Origin: Scrofimicrobium sp. R131
Lineage (GTDB): Bacteria; Actinomycetota; Actinomycetes; Actinomycetales; Actinomycetaceae
Length of the DNA: 64,000 nt
Assembly: GCF_040256745.1 (NCBI RefSeq)
Contig: NZ_CP138335.1
Coordinates: 2,046,001-2,110,000, forward strand
Direction of reading: 5' to 3'
Every line of letters starts with the position of its first letter. The first letter of the stretch is position 1. This document shows, piece by piece, positions 28,628 to 36,558 of the stretch. The notes under the pieces are model-generated. The model did not search any database. It had not been told where the DNA came from and saw nothing but the letters and a program-made list of their open reading frames with translations. The translations under genes were made by a program, and so were the position numbers.

Positions 28628-29340
28628 GCATCCTGTCCTTTGCTAAGCAACTGAGCGAAAGTGTAACTGCCCGGCTCGGACCCAACTAGGCGCCGAGCCG
28701 CGGTCAGGGCTCCCTGGGCAAAAATCTGGCGTGAGAACGCCCGGTGGGTCAGCTCGACGGTCTCGTCTTCCCCGTAGAAGATCACCGAATGCTCCCCGGG
28801 GACGGTGCCTCCGCGCAGCGAGTGAACGCCGATGTCGCCGGGTTGGCGTTCGCCGTCGGCCGGGCTTCGGCCGTAGACGAGGTGGTGCTCACCCAGTTGC
28901 CGCAGCAGCAGTTGCGCGGTGCCACTGGGAGCGTCCTTCTTGTAGCGGTGGTGGGTTTCCACCAGCTCGATGTCAAAGCCGGCCAGCAGTCGGTTCAGTT
29001 CCCCCACGACCTGAGCCATGACGTTGACCCCGACCGAGTAGTTCTCCGTGTAGATGACCGGGATCTGATCCCCCAGGGACTTGACCGCCTGACCCTGCTC
29101 CTCATACCCGGTGGCCCCGCACACCAGCGGCGTCTTCGTCCGCAGGACGTAGGAGCTGAGCTCGGGGAAAATGGTGGGGCTGGAGAAGTCGATGACCACG
29201 TCGGCGCCAAAGTCACACTGGGCCAGCTCAGCCACGTTGTCGACGTCGATCACACCGGCCAGTTCCAGATCGTCAGCTTCATCGATCAGCTGATGGAGCA
29301 TTTTGCCCATCCGCCCGTATCCGCTCAGGAGTACTCTCAT
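28624..29340 (-). CDS. dapB: 4-hydroxy-tetrahydrodipicolinate reductase
   Basis: 238 residues. The N-terminal NAD(P)-binding motif [15 protein letters not shown], the VIDFSSP segment, the [18 protein letters not shown] catalytic loop (His-His and Lys) and [18 protein letters not shown] identify DapB. The start ATG at 29340 is set by the Rossmann motif and a GGAG upstream. The frame is open further upstream without homology. A GATACT -10-like hexamer lies upstream in the gap it shares with the divergent deacetylase gene. First gene of dapB-dapH. Confidence 0.95.
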   Translation of the reverse strand: MRVLLSGYGRMGKMLHQLIDEADDLELAGVIDVDNVAELAQCDFGADVVIDFSSPTIFPELSSYVLRTKTPLVCGATGYEEQGQAVKSLGDQIPVIYTENYSVGVNVMAQVVGELNRLLAGFDIELVETHHRYKKDAPSGTAQLLLRQLGEHHLVYGRSPADGERQPGDIGVHSLRGGTVPGEHSVIFYGEDETVELTHRAFSRQIFAQGALTAARRLVGSEPGSYTFAQLLSKGQDA

Positions 29341-29482
29341 GTGCTCTTCTCCATTCCTGTTTCCCCCAGTATCGCCCAGGTCCGCGCCCTCTGACAGCAC
29401 GGTTCGATCGTCGGAACCGGATAGCACTTGACGGAGGGGTCCCATACGATGGCGATATCGAATCAACCGCGGAGGTGGGCAG

Positions 29483-30571
29483 GTGTCAATTAGGGACTAT
29501 CGCCGGGATCTACATCGCATCCCCGAACTGGATTTTGACCTGCCTCAAACCCTGGCCTACCTGCGGAAGGCTCTGGCTAAGTTGCCCGGCACCGTGATTG
29601 AGCCGGCCCCCTCCAGCCTTTGCATCTACTTCGACGCGGGCGCGCCGGACACGATCGCGTTCCGGGCCGACATGGATGCCCTTCCGGTGACCGAGGATCC
29701 TGATCGCGAGTACCGCTCTGAGCACGAGGGCAAAATGCACGCCTGCGGGCACGATGCCCACATGGCCATGCTGCTGGGACTGTGCGACTTTGTCGGTGAG
29801 CATCTGGACCAGCTGCCCCACAACGTGCTGGCCATTTTCCAGCCGGCAGAGGAAACCATCGGCGGGGCTGAGGGCATCTGCCGCTCCGGCATTTTCCAGC
29901 AGTACGGGGTTCGGGCGGTGTTTGGCCTGCACATGTGGCCCGGGTTGCCGGCCGGAACCATTGCCTCTCGGCCGGGTCCGCTGATGGCCCGCTCCTCTGA
30001 GATCACCGTCGACGTCATCGGTCACAGCGTCCACATTGCCAAGGCCGACCAGGGGCGGGACGCCCTGATGGCGGCCGCCCACCTGCTCACCCGGGTGGAG
30101 GCCCAGGTGCAGCAGGTCCCGGGCCATCGCCTGCTTTCGTTTGGCTACGGCTACGGGGGGACCGTCCGCAACGCGGTGGCGGGAACCGCCCACCTGGAAG
30201 GGACCATGCGCTCCTTTTCCGACCAGACGTTTGAACAGTTGCGCACCATCCTCCTGTCTGAAGCCCGGTCGGTCGAGGCGGAAACCGGCTGTCAGGTGCT
30301 GGTGGACGTCACCGCCGGCTACCCGCCGGTGATCAACGACGAGGCGCTGCTGGCCCGGGTGGAGCAACTGGCCCCGATCCACCGGATCGAAGACCCGCAG
30401 ATGACCGGGGAGGATTTCTCCTTCTATCAGCGCGAGGTACCCGGCGTGTTCTTCTTCGTTGGGACCGGGAACGAAGCCGCCCTGCACTCTTCCAGTTTCG
30501 ACCTGGATGAGGCGGCCTTGGACTCCGGCTTGGATCTGCTGCGCACGCTCCTGTTCCTGGAGGGAATCTGA
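29483..30571 (+). CDS. M20-family amidohydrolase, likely N-acetyl-diaminopimelate deacetylase
   Basis: 362 residues, start GTG with GGAGGT upstream. The M20D metallopeptidase features are present: RADMDALPV, GKMHACGHDAHMAMLLG with the metal-binding Cys and His, IFQPAEETIGGAEG with the catalytic Glu, GLHMWPG, and the late metal ligands in MTGEDFSFYQ and EAALHSS. The family includes hippurate and IAA-amino-acid hydrolases and YkuR-type N-acetyl-LL-DAP deacetylases. The neighbours (dapB-dapH divergent, lysA overlapping by one base at TGATG) make the deacetylase role by far the most likely. The aminotransferase of the pathway is not in this window. Confidence 0.85.
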   Translation: MSIRDYRRDLHRIPELDFDLPQTLAYLRKALAKLPGTVIEPAPSSLCIYFDAGAPDTIAFRADMDALPVTEDPDREYRSEHEGKMHACGHDAHMAMLLGLCDFVGEHLDQLPHNVLAIFQPAEETIGGAEGICRSGIFQQYGVRAVFGLHMWPGLPAGTIASRPGPLMARSSEITVDVIGHSVHIAKADQGRDALMAAAHLLTRVEAQVQQVPGHRLLSFGYGYGGTVRNAVAGTAHLEGTMRSFSDQTFEQLRTILLSEARSVEAETGCQVLVDVTAGYPPVINDEALLARVEQLAPIHRIEDPQMTGEDFSFYQREVPGVFFFVGTGNEAALHSSSFDLDEAALDSGLDLLRTLLFLEGI

Positions 30572-31776
30572 TGACTTTCACCGATCAGCAAGTGGCGGAC
30601 GTGCTCTGCCAGTACCAGACGCCGTTCTACCTGTATGACGAGGCGACCATCCGTCAGCGGGTCCGGGAGCTAAAGCAGGCATTTGCTTGGAATGAGGGCT
30701 TCCGGGAGTATTTCGCCGTCAAGGCCCTGCCCAACCCGGCAGTCTTGGAGATTTTGCGCCAGGAGGGGTGCGGGGCCGACTGCGCTTCGGGGACCGAACT
30801 GACCCTGGCGCAAAACATGGACATCATGTTCACTTCGAACAACACCCCGGCTGAAGAGTTCGTGCAGGCCCGCGAGTTGGGGGCGATCATCAACCTGGAT
30901 TCGCTGGAGATGGTCGATTTCCTGGCGCAAACGGCCGGCATTCCCGAGGTCATCTGCTGCCGGTACGCGCCGGCCACGGAGGTGGGCTCTGCCAACCAGA
31001 TCATGGGCGAGGCGGGCCAGAGCAAGTTCGGCATGCGCCGGGACCAGGTCTTCACCGCCTTTGAACGACTGCGGGAGCTGGGGGCCACCCGCTTTGGTGT
31101 CCACTGCATGGCCGCCTCCAACTCGCTCAACAACGACTACTACCCGGCGCTGGCGCGGGAACTGTTTGACCTGGCGGTGGAGATCCGGGATCGGCTCGGG
31201 ATCGAAGTGGAGTTCCTGAACTTTGCGGGCGGGCTCGGAATCCCGTACCGGCCCGAGGATCAGCCGTTGGATCTGGCCGCGATCGGCGCCGCAGTCCGGC
31301 GGGAGTATGAGACTCGCCTCCAGGGCCTGAAACCGGCCATCTTCACCGAGTTGGGCCGGTACCTGGTGGGTCCGGCCGGGGCGCTGGTGACCACGGTTCG
31401 CCACCTGAAGCACTCCTACAAGTACTACGTCGGGGTGGACGCCTCCGCTACCGACCTGCTGCGCCCAGCCATGTACGGCGCCTACCACCACATCACCGTG
31501 GTGGGCAAAGATCAGCCGGCCGACCACCCGGTCGACGTGGTCGGGTCACTGTGCGAAAACAACGACAAGTTCGCGATTGACCGGTGGCTGCCCGAAGTGG
31601 AGCCGGGAGACGTGCTCCTGATTCACGACGCGGGCGCACACGGCTACTCGATGGGTTACAACTACAACGGCAAGCTGCGGGGCGGGGAAGTGCTGCTCGG
31701 TGCCGACGGGCAGGCCCGGATGATTCGCCGACCCCAGAGCGCCGAAGACTACTTCGCCACTCTCACTGTCCAATAA
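30571..31776 (+). CDS. lysA: Diaminopimelate decarboxylase
   Basis: 401 residues. A PLP-dependent fold III decarboxylase with the PLP lysine in YFAVKALPNP (near residue 50), GCGADCASGTELTLA, the FAGGLGIPY glycine loop that binds the phosphate, the ELGRYLVGPAG segment, and CENNDKFA with the active-site Cys. It decarboxylates meso-DAP to lysine. The ATG overlaps the deacetylase stop by one base, so the two are coupled. Carboxynorspermidine decarboxylase is the main alternative in this fold, but the DAP neighbourhood argues for LysA. Confidence 0.9.
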   Translation: MTFTDQQVADVLCQYQTPFYLYDEATIRQRVRELKQAFAWNEGFREYFAVKALPNPAVLEILRQEGCGADCASGTELTLAQNMDIMFTSNNTPAEEFVQARELGAIINLDSLEMVDFLAQTAGIPEVICCRYAPATEVGSANQIMGEAGQSKFGMRRDQVFTAFERLRELGATRFGVHCMAASNSLNNDYYPALARELFDLAVEIRDRLGIEVEFLNFAGGLGIPYRPEDQPLDLAAIGAAVRREYETRLQGLKPAIFTELGRYLVGPAGALVTTVRHLKHSYKYYVGVDASATDLLRPAMYGAYHHITVVGKDQPADHPVDVVGSLCENNDKFAIDRWLPEVEPGDVLLIHDAGAHGYSMGYNYNGKLRGGEVLLGADGQARMIRRPQSAEDYFATLTVQ

Positions 31777-31788
31777 GTGGAATAGTCT

Positions 31789-31822
31789 TTGCGACCCGGC
31801 CCGGTTCGGGCACAGTAGAGGC
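31789..31822 (+). promoter_or_regulatory. Promoter of the metFE leader
   Basis: TTGCGA (31789-31794), a 16-base spacer and CACAGT (31811-31816) precede the ATG of the short ORF by 6 bases. The spacing matches the other leaderless promoters of the window. The first base of the -10 is C instead of T. Confidence 0.5.
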
Positions 31823-31888
31823 ATGACTTCGAAGACCAACGCCTCCATTGTCGGTGGCGCGCGCCTTCGAATGTGCAGCTCCAACTAA
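31823..31888 (+). CDS. 21-residue leader peptide upstream of metF-metE
   Basis: The ORF of 21 codons ends in RLRMCSSN and TAA, and its stop lies 33 bases before the metF ATG. It has no Shine-Dalgarno sequence but is placed like the window's leaderless genes. Its only internal Met codon (31871-31873) is followed at once by its only Cys codon. The last codons AGC TCC AAC TA (31877-31887) pair with TAGTTG-GAGCT just before the metF ribosome-binding site. A ribosome pausing at Met or Cys would cover that arm and free metF. This is the layout of a translational attenuator responding to sulfur amino-acid supply. It is inferred from position and pairing; I recognise no named leader family. Confidence 0.6.
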   Translation: MTSKTNASIVGGARLRMCSSN

Positions 31889-31914
31889 GCCTTTCCCTAG
31901 TTGTCGAGCTGGAG
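31876..31914 (+). promoter_or_regulatory. Hairpin abutting the metF ribosome-binding site
   Basis: 5' arm 31876-31887 (CAGCTCCAACTA) pairs with 31898-31911 (TAGTTG, a 2-base bulge TC, then GAGCTG), with a 10-base loop. The 3' arm takes the first G of the GGAG at 31911-31914, which lies 7 bases before the metF ATG. The 5' arm lies wholly in the last codons of the leader peptide. An alternative pairing CTCCA/TGGAG would cover the whole GGAG. Confidence 0.6.
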
Positions 31915-31921
31915 TATACCC

Positions 31922-32863
31922 ATGTCTTCCCCTACCCTGTCGTTTGAACTCATGCCGCCGCGCACCCCGGCCGGTTCCATCAAGTTTTGGGACACCGTCC
32001 AGGAACTGCTGGCCACCTCCCCGGATTTCCTTTCGGTCACCTACGGGGCCGGCGGACACAACCGGGACACGGCCCACGCCGTCACCGCCCGCCTCGTGCA
32101 CGACGTCCCGGTCCGCCCCCTCGCCCACCTCACCTGCGTGGGCGTGTCCCGGGCCGAAACCACCCGGGTGGTCGACCAGTACCTGTCCTCCGGGGTCCGT
32201 TCCTTCCTGGCTTTGCGCGGCGACCCGCCGGTCAGCGGCCAGCGCGAGCCGGACGAACTCAAGTCGTCGCTGGAACTGATCGCCCTCCTGCGCGAGCGGG
32301 ACCTGGCCCGGGCGGAGGACTCCGACGCCGATCGGCTTCGCGCCCTGATTCGGCCGCTGATCATCGCGGTCGCCACCTTCCCGGCGGGCAACCCCGCGGC
32401 CGGCACCACCTCCACGCAGGAGGTGGAGCGGCTGCTGCTGAAACAGGCGGCGGGCGCCTCCTTCGCGATCACCCAGCTGTTCTACCAGGCCGACACCTAC
32501 CTCAGCTTCACCCGGGAGGCCCGGGCGGCCGGGGTGCGGATCCCGATCCTGCCGGGCATCCTGCCGCCCACCAACCCGCGCCGCCTGCGCCGGGTGGCCG
32601 AGTTGAGCGGAGTCGCCCCGGACCGGTCGCTCCTGGCCCAGTTGGAGGCGGCCACCCCGGAAGCCGCCATCGAAATCGGAATCGAAGCCGGCTCGGCCCT
32701 GGTCCGCGAGGTCCTGGCCGAAGGCGCCCCCGGAATCCACCTGTACACCTTCAATCAGGCCGGGCAGAACCTGGAAATTCTGGCCCGCGCCGGGCTGCTG
32801 GGGGCCGGTGCCCCCGCCGACCAGCAGCCCTCCCGATGTCATTGGCAGCCAGCTCATCAATAA
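31922..32863 (+). CDS. metF: 5,10-methylenetetrahydrofolate reductase
   Basis: 313 residues. The TIM-barrel flavoprotein signature is present: LSFELMPPRTPAGSIKFWDTV at the start (active-site Glu), FLSVTYGAGGHNRD, LAHLTCVG, FLALRGDPP, FAITQLFYQAD and PILPGILPPTNPRRL. It makes the 5-methyl-THF used by MetE next door. I start it at the ATG at 31922, with GGAG 7 bases upstream. An in-frame start at 31901 would lie inside the hairpin. It is transcribed with metE, whose ATG lies 14 bases after its stop. Confidence 0.95.
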   Translation: MSSPTLSFELMPPRTPAGSIKFWDTVQELLATSPDFLSVTYGAGGHNRDTAHAVTARLVHDVPVRPLAHLTCVGVSRAETTRVVDQYLSSGVRSFLALRGDPPVSGQREPDELKSSLELIALLRERDLARAEDSDADRLRALIRPLIIAVATFPAGNPAAGTTSTQEVERLLLKQAAGASFAITQLFYQADTYLSFTREARAAGVRIPILPGILPPTNPRRLRRVAELSGVAPDRSLLAQLEAATPEAAIEIGIEAGSALVREVLAEGAPGIHLYTFNQAGQNLEILARAGLLGAGAPADQQPSRCHWQPAHQ

Positions 32864-32877
32864 GAAAAGGAACACTC

Positions 32878-35133
32878 ATGACCACACCATTCCCCTCCGC
32901 CACCATTGTTGGGTATCCCCGCATCGGCGCCCAGCGAGAACTGAAGCGGGCCGTCGAAGGTTTCTGGGCTGGCCGCCTCGACGAAACTGAACTGACCGAG
33001 GTGGCGCGCGACCTGCGCCTGGCCAGCTACCGGCGACTGGCCGAACTGGGACTGACCGAGGACGCCTCGATTCCGGCTTCCTTCTCTTTCTACGACCAGG
33101 TGCTTGACACCACCTGGCTGCTGGGGGCCCTTCCCCCGCGGTTCGAGGGTGCCGCCGGCCTGGCCGGATACTTCCTGCTGGCCCGGGGCGAGGGGGGAAC
33201 CGCTCCGCTGGAGATGACCAAGTGGTTCAACACGAATTACCACTACCTGGTTCCCGAGATTGGCCCCGACACGCCGATTTCCCTGGCGCACACCACCCCG
33301 GTCGACCTGTTTGTGGAGGCGCGGGAAGCCGGTCTCGTGGTGCGTCCCCAGCTGGTGGGCCCGCTCACCTACCTGCTGCTGTCCAAGCCCGCGGTGGAGG
33401 GGTACCGTCCTCTCGACCGGCTGGACGAAGTCACCTCCGTCTACGCGGAGTTGCTGGTGCGCCTGGCCGAGGCGGGGGCACCGTGGGTGCAGTTGGATGA
33501 GCCGGGCCTGACCAGCGACAACCTGGGACTGAGCAGTGCGGAAATTGCCGGCCTGGCCGAGCGGGTTTACCAGCGGTTGGGGTCGGTCGCCGGCCGCCCG
33601 CAGCTGCTGGTCACCACCCCTTACGGTGAGGCCACCGAGGGATTGGCCGCGCTGGCTCAGACTCCGGTGGAGGCCATCCACGCGGACCTGGTTCACGGGC
33701 AGGCTCCCGCGCCGCTTGCCGACAAGACCCTGGTGGCGGGCCTGATTAGCGGCCGCAACATTTGGCGCGCCGACCTGGAGGCGAAGCTGGCCTGGCTCCA
33801 GGCGCAGCCGGGCGCGGTCTCGGTTGCCACCTCCACCTCCCTGCAGCACGTCCCCTACTCGGTGGCCGGGGAAGAGTGGGACCACCCGCACCTAAAGTCG
33901 TGGCTGGCCTTCGCCGAAGAGAAGGTTGCCGAGGTGGTGACCCTGGCTCGCGGCCGCAACGGGGAAGATATTTCCGCCGAGTTGGCCGCCGCCAGTCAGG
34001 CGCTTGCAACGCGGGCCGCCGACGCCGGGGTGAAGGTTCCCGCCATCCGCCAGCGGACCGCCTCGCTGCAGCCGGCTGACCGGGAGCGGGAAGACTACTC
34101 GATCCGCCAGGCAGCCCAGGCTGAGAAGTTGCAGCTGCCGCTGCTGCCGACCACCACGATCGGCTCGTTCCCCCAGACCGGTGAGATCCGTCAGGCCCGC
34201 GCCGCCCACGCCCGCGGTGAGCTTTCGACCGCGGACTACGAAGATCGCCTCCGCCAGGAGATCCGCGACGTCATCCACCTGCAGGAAAAGCTCGACATTG
34301 ACGTGCTGGTCCACGGTGAGCCGGAGCGCAACGACATGGTCCAGTACTTCGCGGAGCTGTTGGACGGCTTCGAGGTGACGAAGAACGGGTGGGTACAGTC
34401 CTACGGTTCGCGCTGCACTCGTCCGTCGATCCTGTGGGGCGACGTCTCCCGGCCCGAGCCGATGACCGTCCGCTGGTCCACCTACGCCCAGTCGGTAACC
34501 GACCGCCCGGTCAAGGGCATGCTTACCGGTCCGGTCACCATCCTCGCCTGGTCCTTCGTTCGCGACGACCTGGCCCTGGGCGAGGTTGCCGACCAGGTGG
34601 GTCTGGCTCTGCGCGACGAGGTGTCGGATCTGGAGGCGGCCGGGATCGGTGTGATCCAAGTGGACGAGCCGGCCCTGCGGGAACTGCTGCCCCTGCGGCG
34701 GGAGGACCAGGACGCCTACCTGGAGTGGTCGGTCGGCTCGTTCCGAGTGGCAACTTCCGGGGTTGAGGCACAGACCCAGATTCACACCCACCTGTGCTAC
34801 TCCGAGTTCGGCGACGTGATTGACGCAATTGACGCCCTCGGGGCGGACGTGACCTCGCTGGAGGCGGCCCGCTCGCACATGGAGGTCCTGCCCGCGCTGG
34901 AGGCAACCGGGTTCAGCCGCCAGATTGGCCCGGGAATCTACGACATTCACTCTCCCCGGGTTCCGGAGGTGTCCGAGTTGAGCGAGCTGCTGTCCGAGGC
35001 GGTGGCCGCGGTTCCGGCCGATCGGCTCTGGGTCAACCCGGACTGCGGGCTGAAGACCCGGACCTACGCTCAGGTTGAGCCGTCGCTGCACAACATGGTC
35101 GCTGCGGCCAAGGAGGTGCGCGCCCACCAGTAG
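32878..35133 (+). CDS. metE: Cobalamin-independent methionine synthase
   Basis: 751 residues, the full MetE size. The N-terminal domain opens IVGYPRIGAQRELKRAVEGFW. The C-terminal catalytic domain has TTTIGSFPQTGEIRQAR, the zinc ligands in HTHLCYSEF (His and Cys), a glutamate in QVDEPALRE, and the last zinc Cys in NPDCGLKTR. It transfers a methyl group from 5-methyl-THF to homocysteine. AAAAGGA precedes the ATG. The frame is open for almost 900 bases further upstream across metF, but that part is a shadow of metF. No cobalamin riboswitch is visible before the operon. Confidence 0.97.
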   Translation: MTTPFPSATIVGYPRIGAQRELKRAVEGFWAGRLDETELTEVARDLRLASYRRLAELGLTEDASIPASFSFYDQVLDTTWLLGALPPRFEGAAGLAGYFLLARGEGGTAPLEMTKWFNTNYHYLVPEIGPDTPISLAHTTPVDLFVEAREAGLVVRPQLVGPLTYLLLSKPAVEGYRPLDRLDEVTSVYAELLVRLAEAGAPWVQLDEPGLTSDNLGLSSAEIAGLAERVYQRLGSVAGRPQLLVTTPYGEATEGLAALAQTPVEAIHADLVHGQAPAPLADKTLVAGLISGRNIWRADLEAKLAWLQAQPGAVSVATSTSLQHVPYSVAGEEWDHPHLKSWLAFAEEKVAEVVTLARGRNGEDISAELAAASQALATRAADAGVKVPAIRQRTASLQPADREREDYSIRQAAQAEKLQLPLLPTTTIGSFPQTGEIRQARAAHARGELSTADYEDRLRQEIRDVIHLQEKLDIDVLVHGEPERNDMVQYFAELLDGFEVTKNGWVQSYGSRCTRPSILWGDVSRPEPMTVRWSTYAQSVTDRPVKGMLTGPVTILAWSFVRDDLALGEVADQVGLALRDEVSDLEAAGIGVIQVDEPALRELLPLRREDQDAYLEWSVGSFRVATSGVEAQTQIHTHLCYSEFGDVIDAIDALGADVTSLEAARSHMEVLPALEATGFSRQIGPGIYDIHSPRVPEVSELSELLSEAVAAVPADRLWVNPDCGLKTRTYAQVEPSLHNMVAAAKEVRAHQ

Positions 35134-35137
35134 GCGC

Positions 35138-35163
35138 GTCGGCCCGTCCTTTCGGGGGCGGGC
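35138..35163 (+). terminator. Hairpin after metE
   Basis: GGCCCGTCC and GGGGGCGGGCC (about 35140-35163) form a GC-rich stem shortly after the metE stop, with only a weak T-run behind (CCCCTTTG). Confidence 0.6.
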
Positions 35164-35182
35164 CACCCCTTTGGGACCAAAG

Positions 35183-35220
35183 TTCGGTTGCCCGAAGAAA
35201 ATCTTTCGTATACTAGAAAT
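35183..35220 (+). promoter_or_regulatory. Leaderless promoter with overlapping operator for the NRAMP transporter
   Basis: TATACT (35209-35214) lies 6 bases before the ATG. Upstream in the -35 region, TTCGG-TTGC-CCGAA (35183-35196) is a perfect 5-bp-arm palindrome. The surrounding 19 bases match the DtxR consensus at about 12 positions by eye. A manganese- or iron-dependent DtxR/MntR-type repressor is a reasonable guess. Confidence 0.5.
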
Positions 35221-36558
35221 ATGTCCGGAATCCTGCGCGCTGCCAACGGTCGATCCCTGGAGGAAATCAACTCGACCATTCCCATGCCCCCCAAGGACGC
35301 CAGTTTCTGGCGGAACCTGGCCCGCTTCTCGGGTCCGGGGGCTCTGGTGGCGGTGGGCTACATGGATCCGGGCAACTGGGTCACCTCCATCGGGGGTGGT
35401 TCCCGCTACGGCTACCTGCTGCTGAGCGTGGTGCTGCTGTCCTCGCTGGTGGCGATGCTGCTGCAGCATTTTTCCGCCAAACTGGGGATCGTCACCGGTC
35501 TGGACCTGGCGCAGGCCACCCGCCTGCACACCTCCAAACGAATGGGAGTGGCGCTCTGGGTGGTGGCCGAACTGGCCATCATGGCCACCGAGGTGGCCGA
35601 AGTACTTGGGTCCGCCATCGCCCTCCACCTGCTCTTTGGCCTCCCGATCCTGGTCGGGGTCCTGCTGACCGTGCTCGACGTGCTGCTTCTGCTGCTGTTG
35701 CTGCGGATCGGTTTCCGGAAGATCGAGGCCATTGTCGCCACCTTGATCCTGACCATCGTGCTGGTGTTTGCCTACGAGGTGGCGCTGGCCAACCCCGACT
35801 TCGCCGCCATCGCCGCCGGGTTCATCCCGCAGGCGGAGGTGCTGGAACCGGGTCGGCTGACCATGGCCCTCGGCATCATTGGCGCCACCGTCATGCCGCA
35901 CAACCTGTACCTGCATTCGTCAATCGTGCAGTCACGGGCGGTTGACCGCTCGGATCCGGGCGAAGTCAAACGTGCCCTGCGGTTTGCCACCTGGGACTCG
36001 AACCTGCAGTTGGGCGCCGCGTTCTTCGTCAACTGCCTGCTGCTTCTGCTGGGCGCCGCCCTCTTCTACGGCGCCGGGGACGACTTCTCAACCTTCACCG
36101 CGGTCTACGATGCGCTGCAGAACCCGAGCCTGTCCGGTGCCATCGCCAGCCCGGTCCTGTCCACCCTGTTCGCCGTGGCGCTGCTCGCTTCCGGGCAAAA
36201 CGCCACCATTACCGGGACGCTGACCGGCCAAATCGTGATGGAGGGGTTCCTGCGGGTGCGCCTACCCATGTGGCTGCGCCGCCTGATCACCCGGACCTTG
36301 GCGGTGATCCCGGTAATCATCCTGACCGTCAAGTACGGCGGGGACGAGGTCATGCTCGACAACATCATGATCTACTCGCAGGTGTTCCTGTCCCTGGCAC
36401 TGCCGATCTCCATGATCCCGCTGGTGTGGTTCACCTCCAGTCGGAAGATCATGGGGGACGCCTTCGCCAACCCCCGGTGGGCCGCCATCGCGGGTTGGAT
36501 CATCACCGCGGTCCTGACCGCACTGAACTTCCAGCTGGTGCTAGAACTGCTGGTCTAG
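35221..36558 (+). CDS. mntH: NRAMP-family divalent metal (manganese) transporter
   Basis: 445 residues with about 11 membrane segments. The metal-binding motif DPGN occurs in VGYMDPGNWVTSIGG (first segment), and the second unwound-helix motif is MPHNLYLHS (the usual MPHNxxLHS). Proton-coupled uptake of Mn(II), possibly Fe(II). The open frame starts at 35188, but ATG 35221 fits the promoter spacing better and the first residues are variable. Its 3' end overlaps the convergent FAD reductase gene by 18 bases. Confidence 0.94.
   Translation: MSGILRAANGRSLEEINSTIPMPPKDASFWRNLARFSGPGALVAVGYMDPGNWVTSIGGGSRYGYLLLSVVLLSSLVAMLLQHFSAKLGIVTGLDLAQATRLHTSKRMGVALWVVAELAIMATEVAEVLGSAIALHLLFGLPILVGVLLTVLDVLLLLLLLRIGFRKIEAIVATLILTIVLVFAYEVALANPDFAAIAAGFIPQAEVLEPGRLTMALGIIGATVMPHNLYLHSSIVQSRAVDRSDPGEVKRALRFATWDSNLQLGAAFFVNCLLLLLGAALFYGAGDDFSTFTAVYDALQNPSLSGAIASPVLSTLFAVALLASGQNATITGTLTGQIVMEGFLRVRLPMWLRRLITRTLAVIPVIILTVKYGGDEVMLDNIMIYSQVFLSLALPISMIPLVWFTSSRKIMGDAFANPRWAAIAGWIITAVLTALNFQLVLELLV

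Noticed and set aside
31777-31921. Cobalamin or SAM riboswitch before metF-metE
   Set aside because: The leader is under 140 bases and shows neither the B12-box-like conserved blocks nor a SAM-I core. The leader peptide with its hairpin explains the space better.
31987-32877. Open extension of the metE frame upstream to 31987
   Set aside because: It lies wholly within metF in another frame, is Arg/Pro/Gly-rich, and MetE homology begins at the ATG at 32878.
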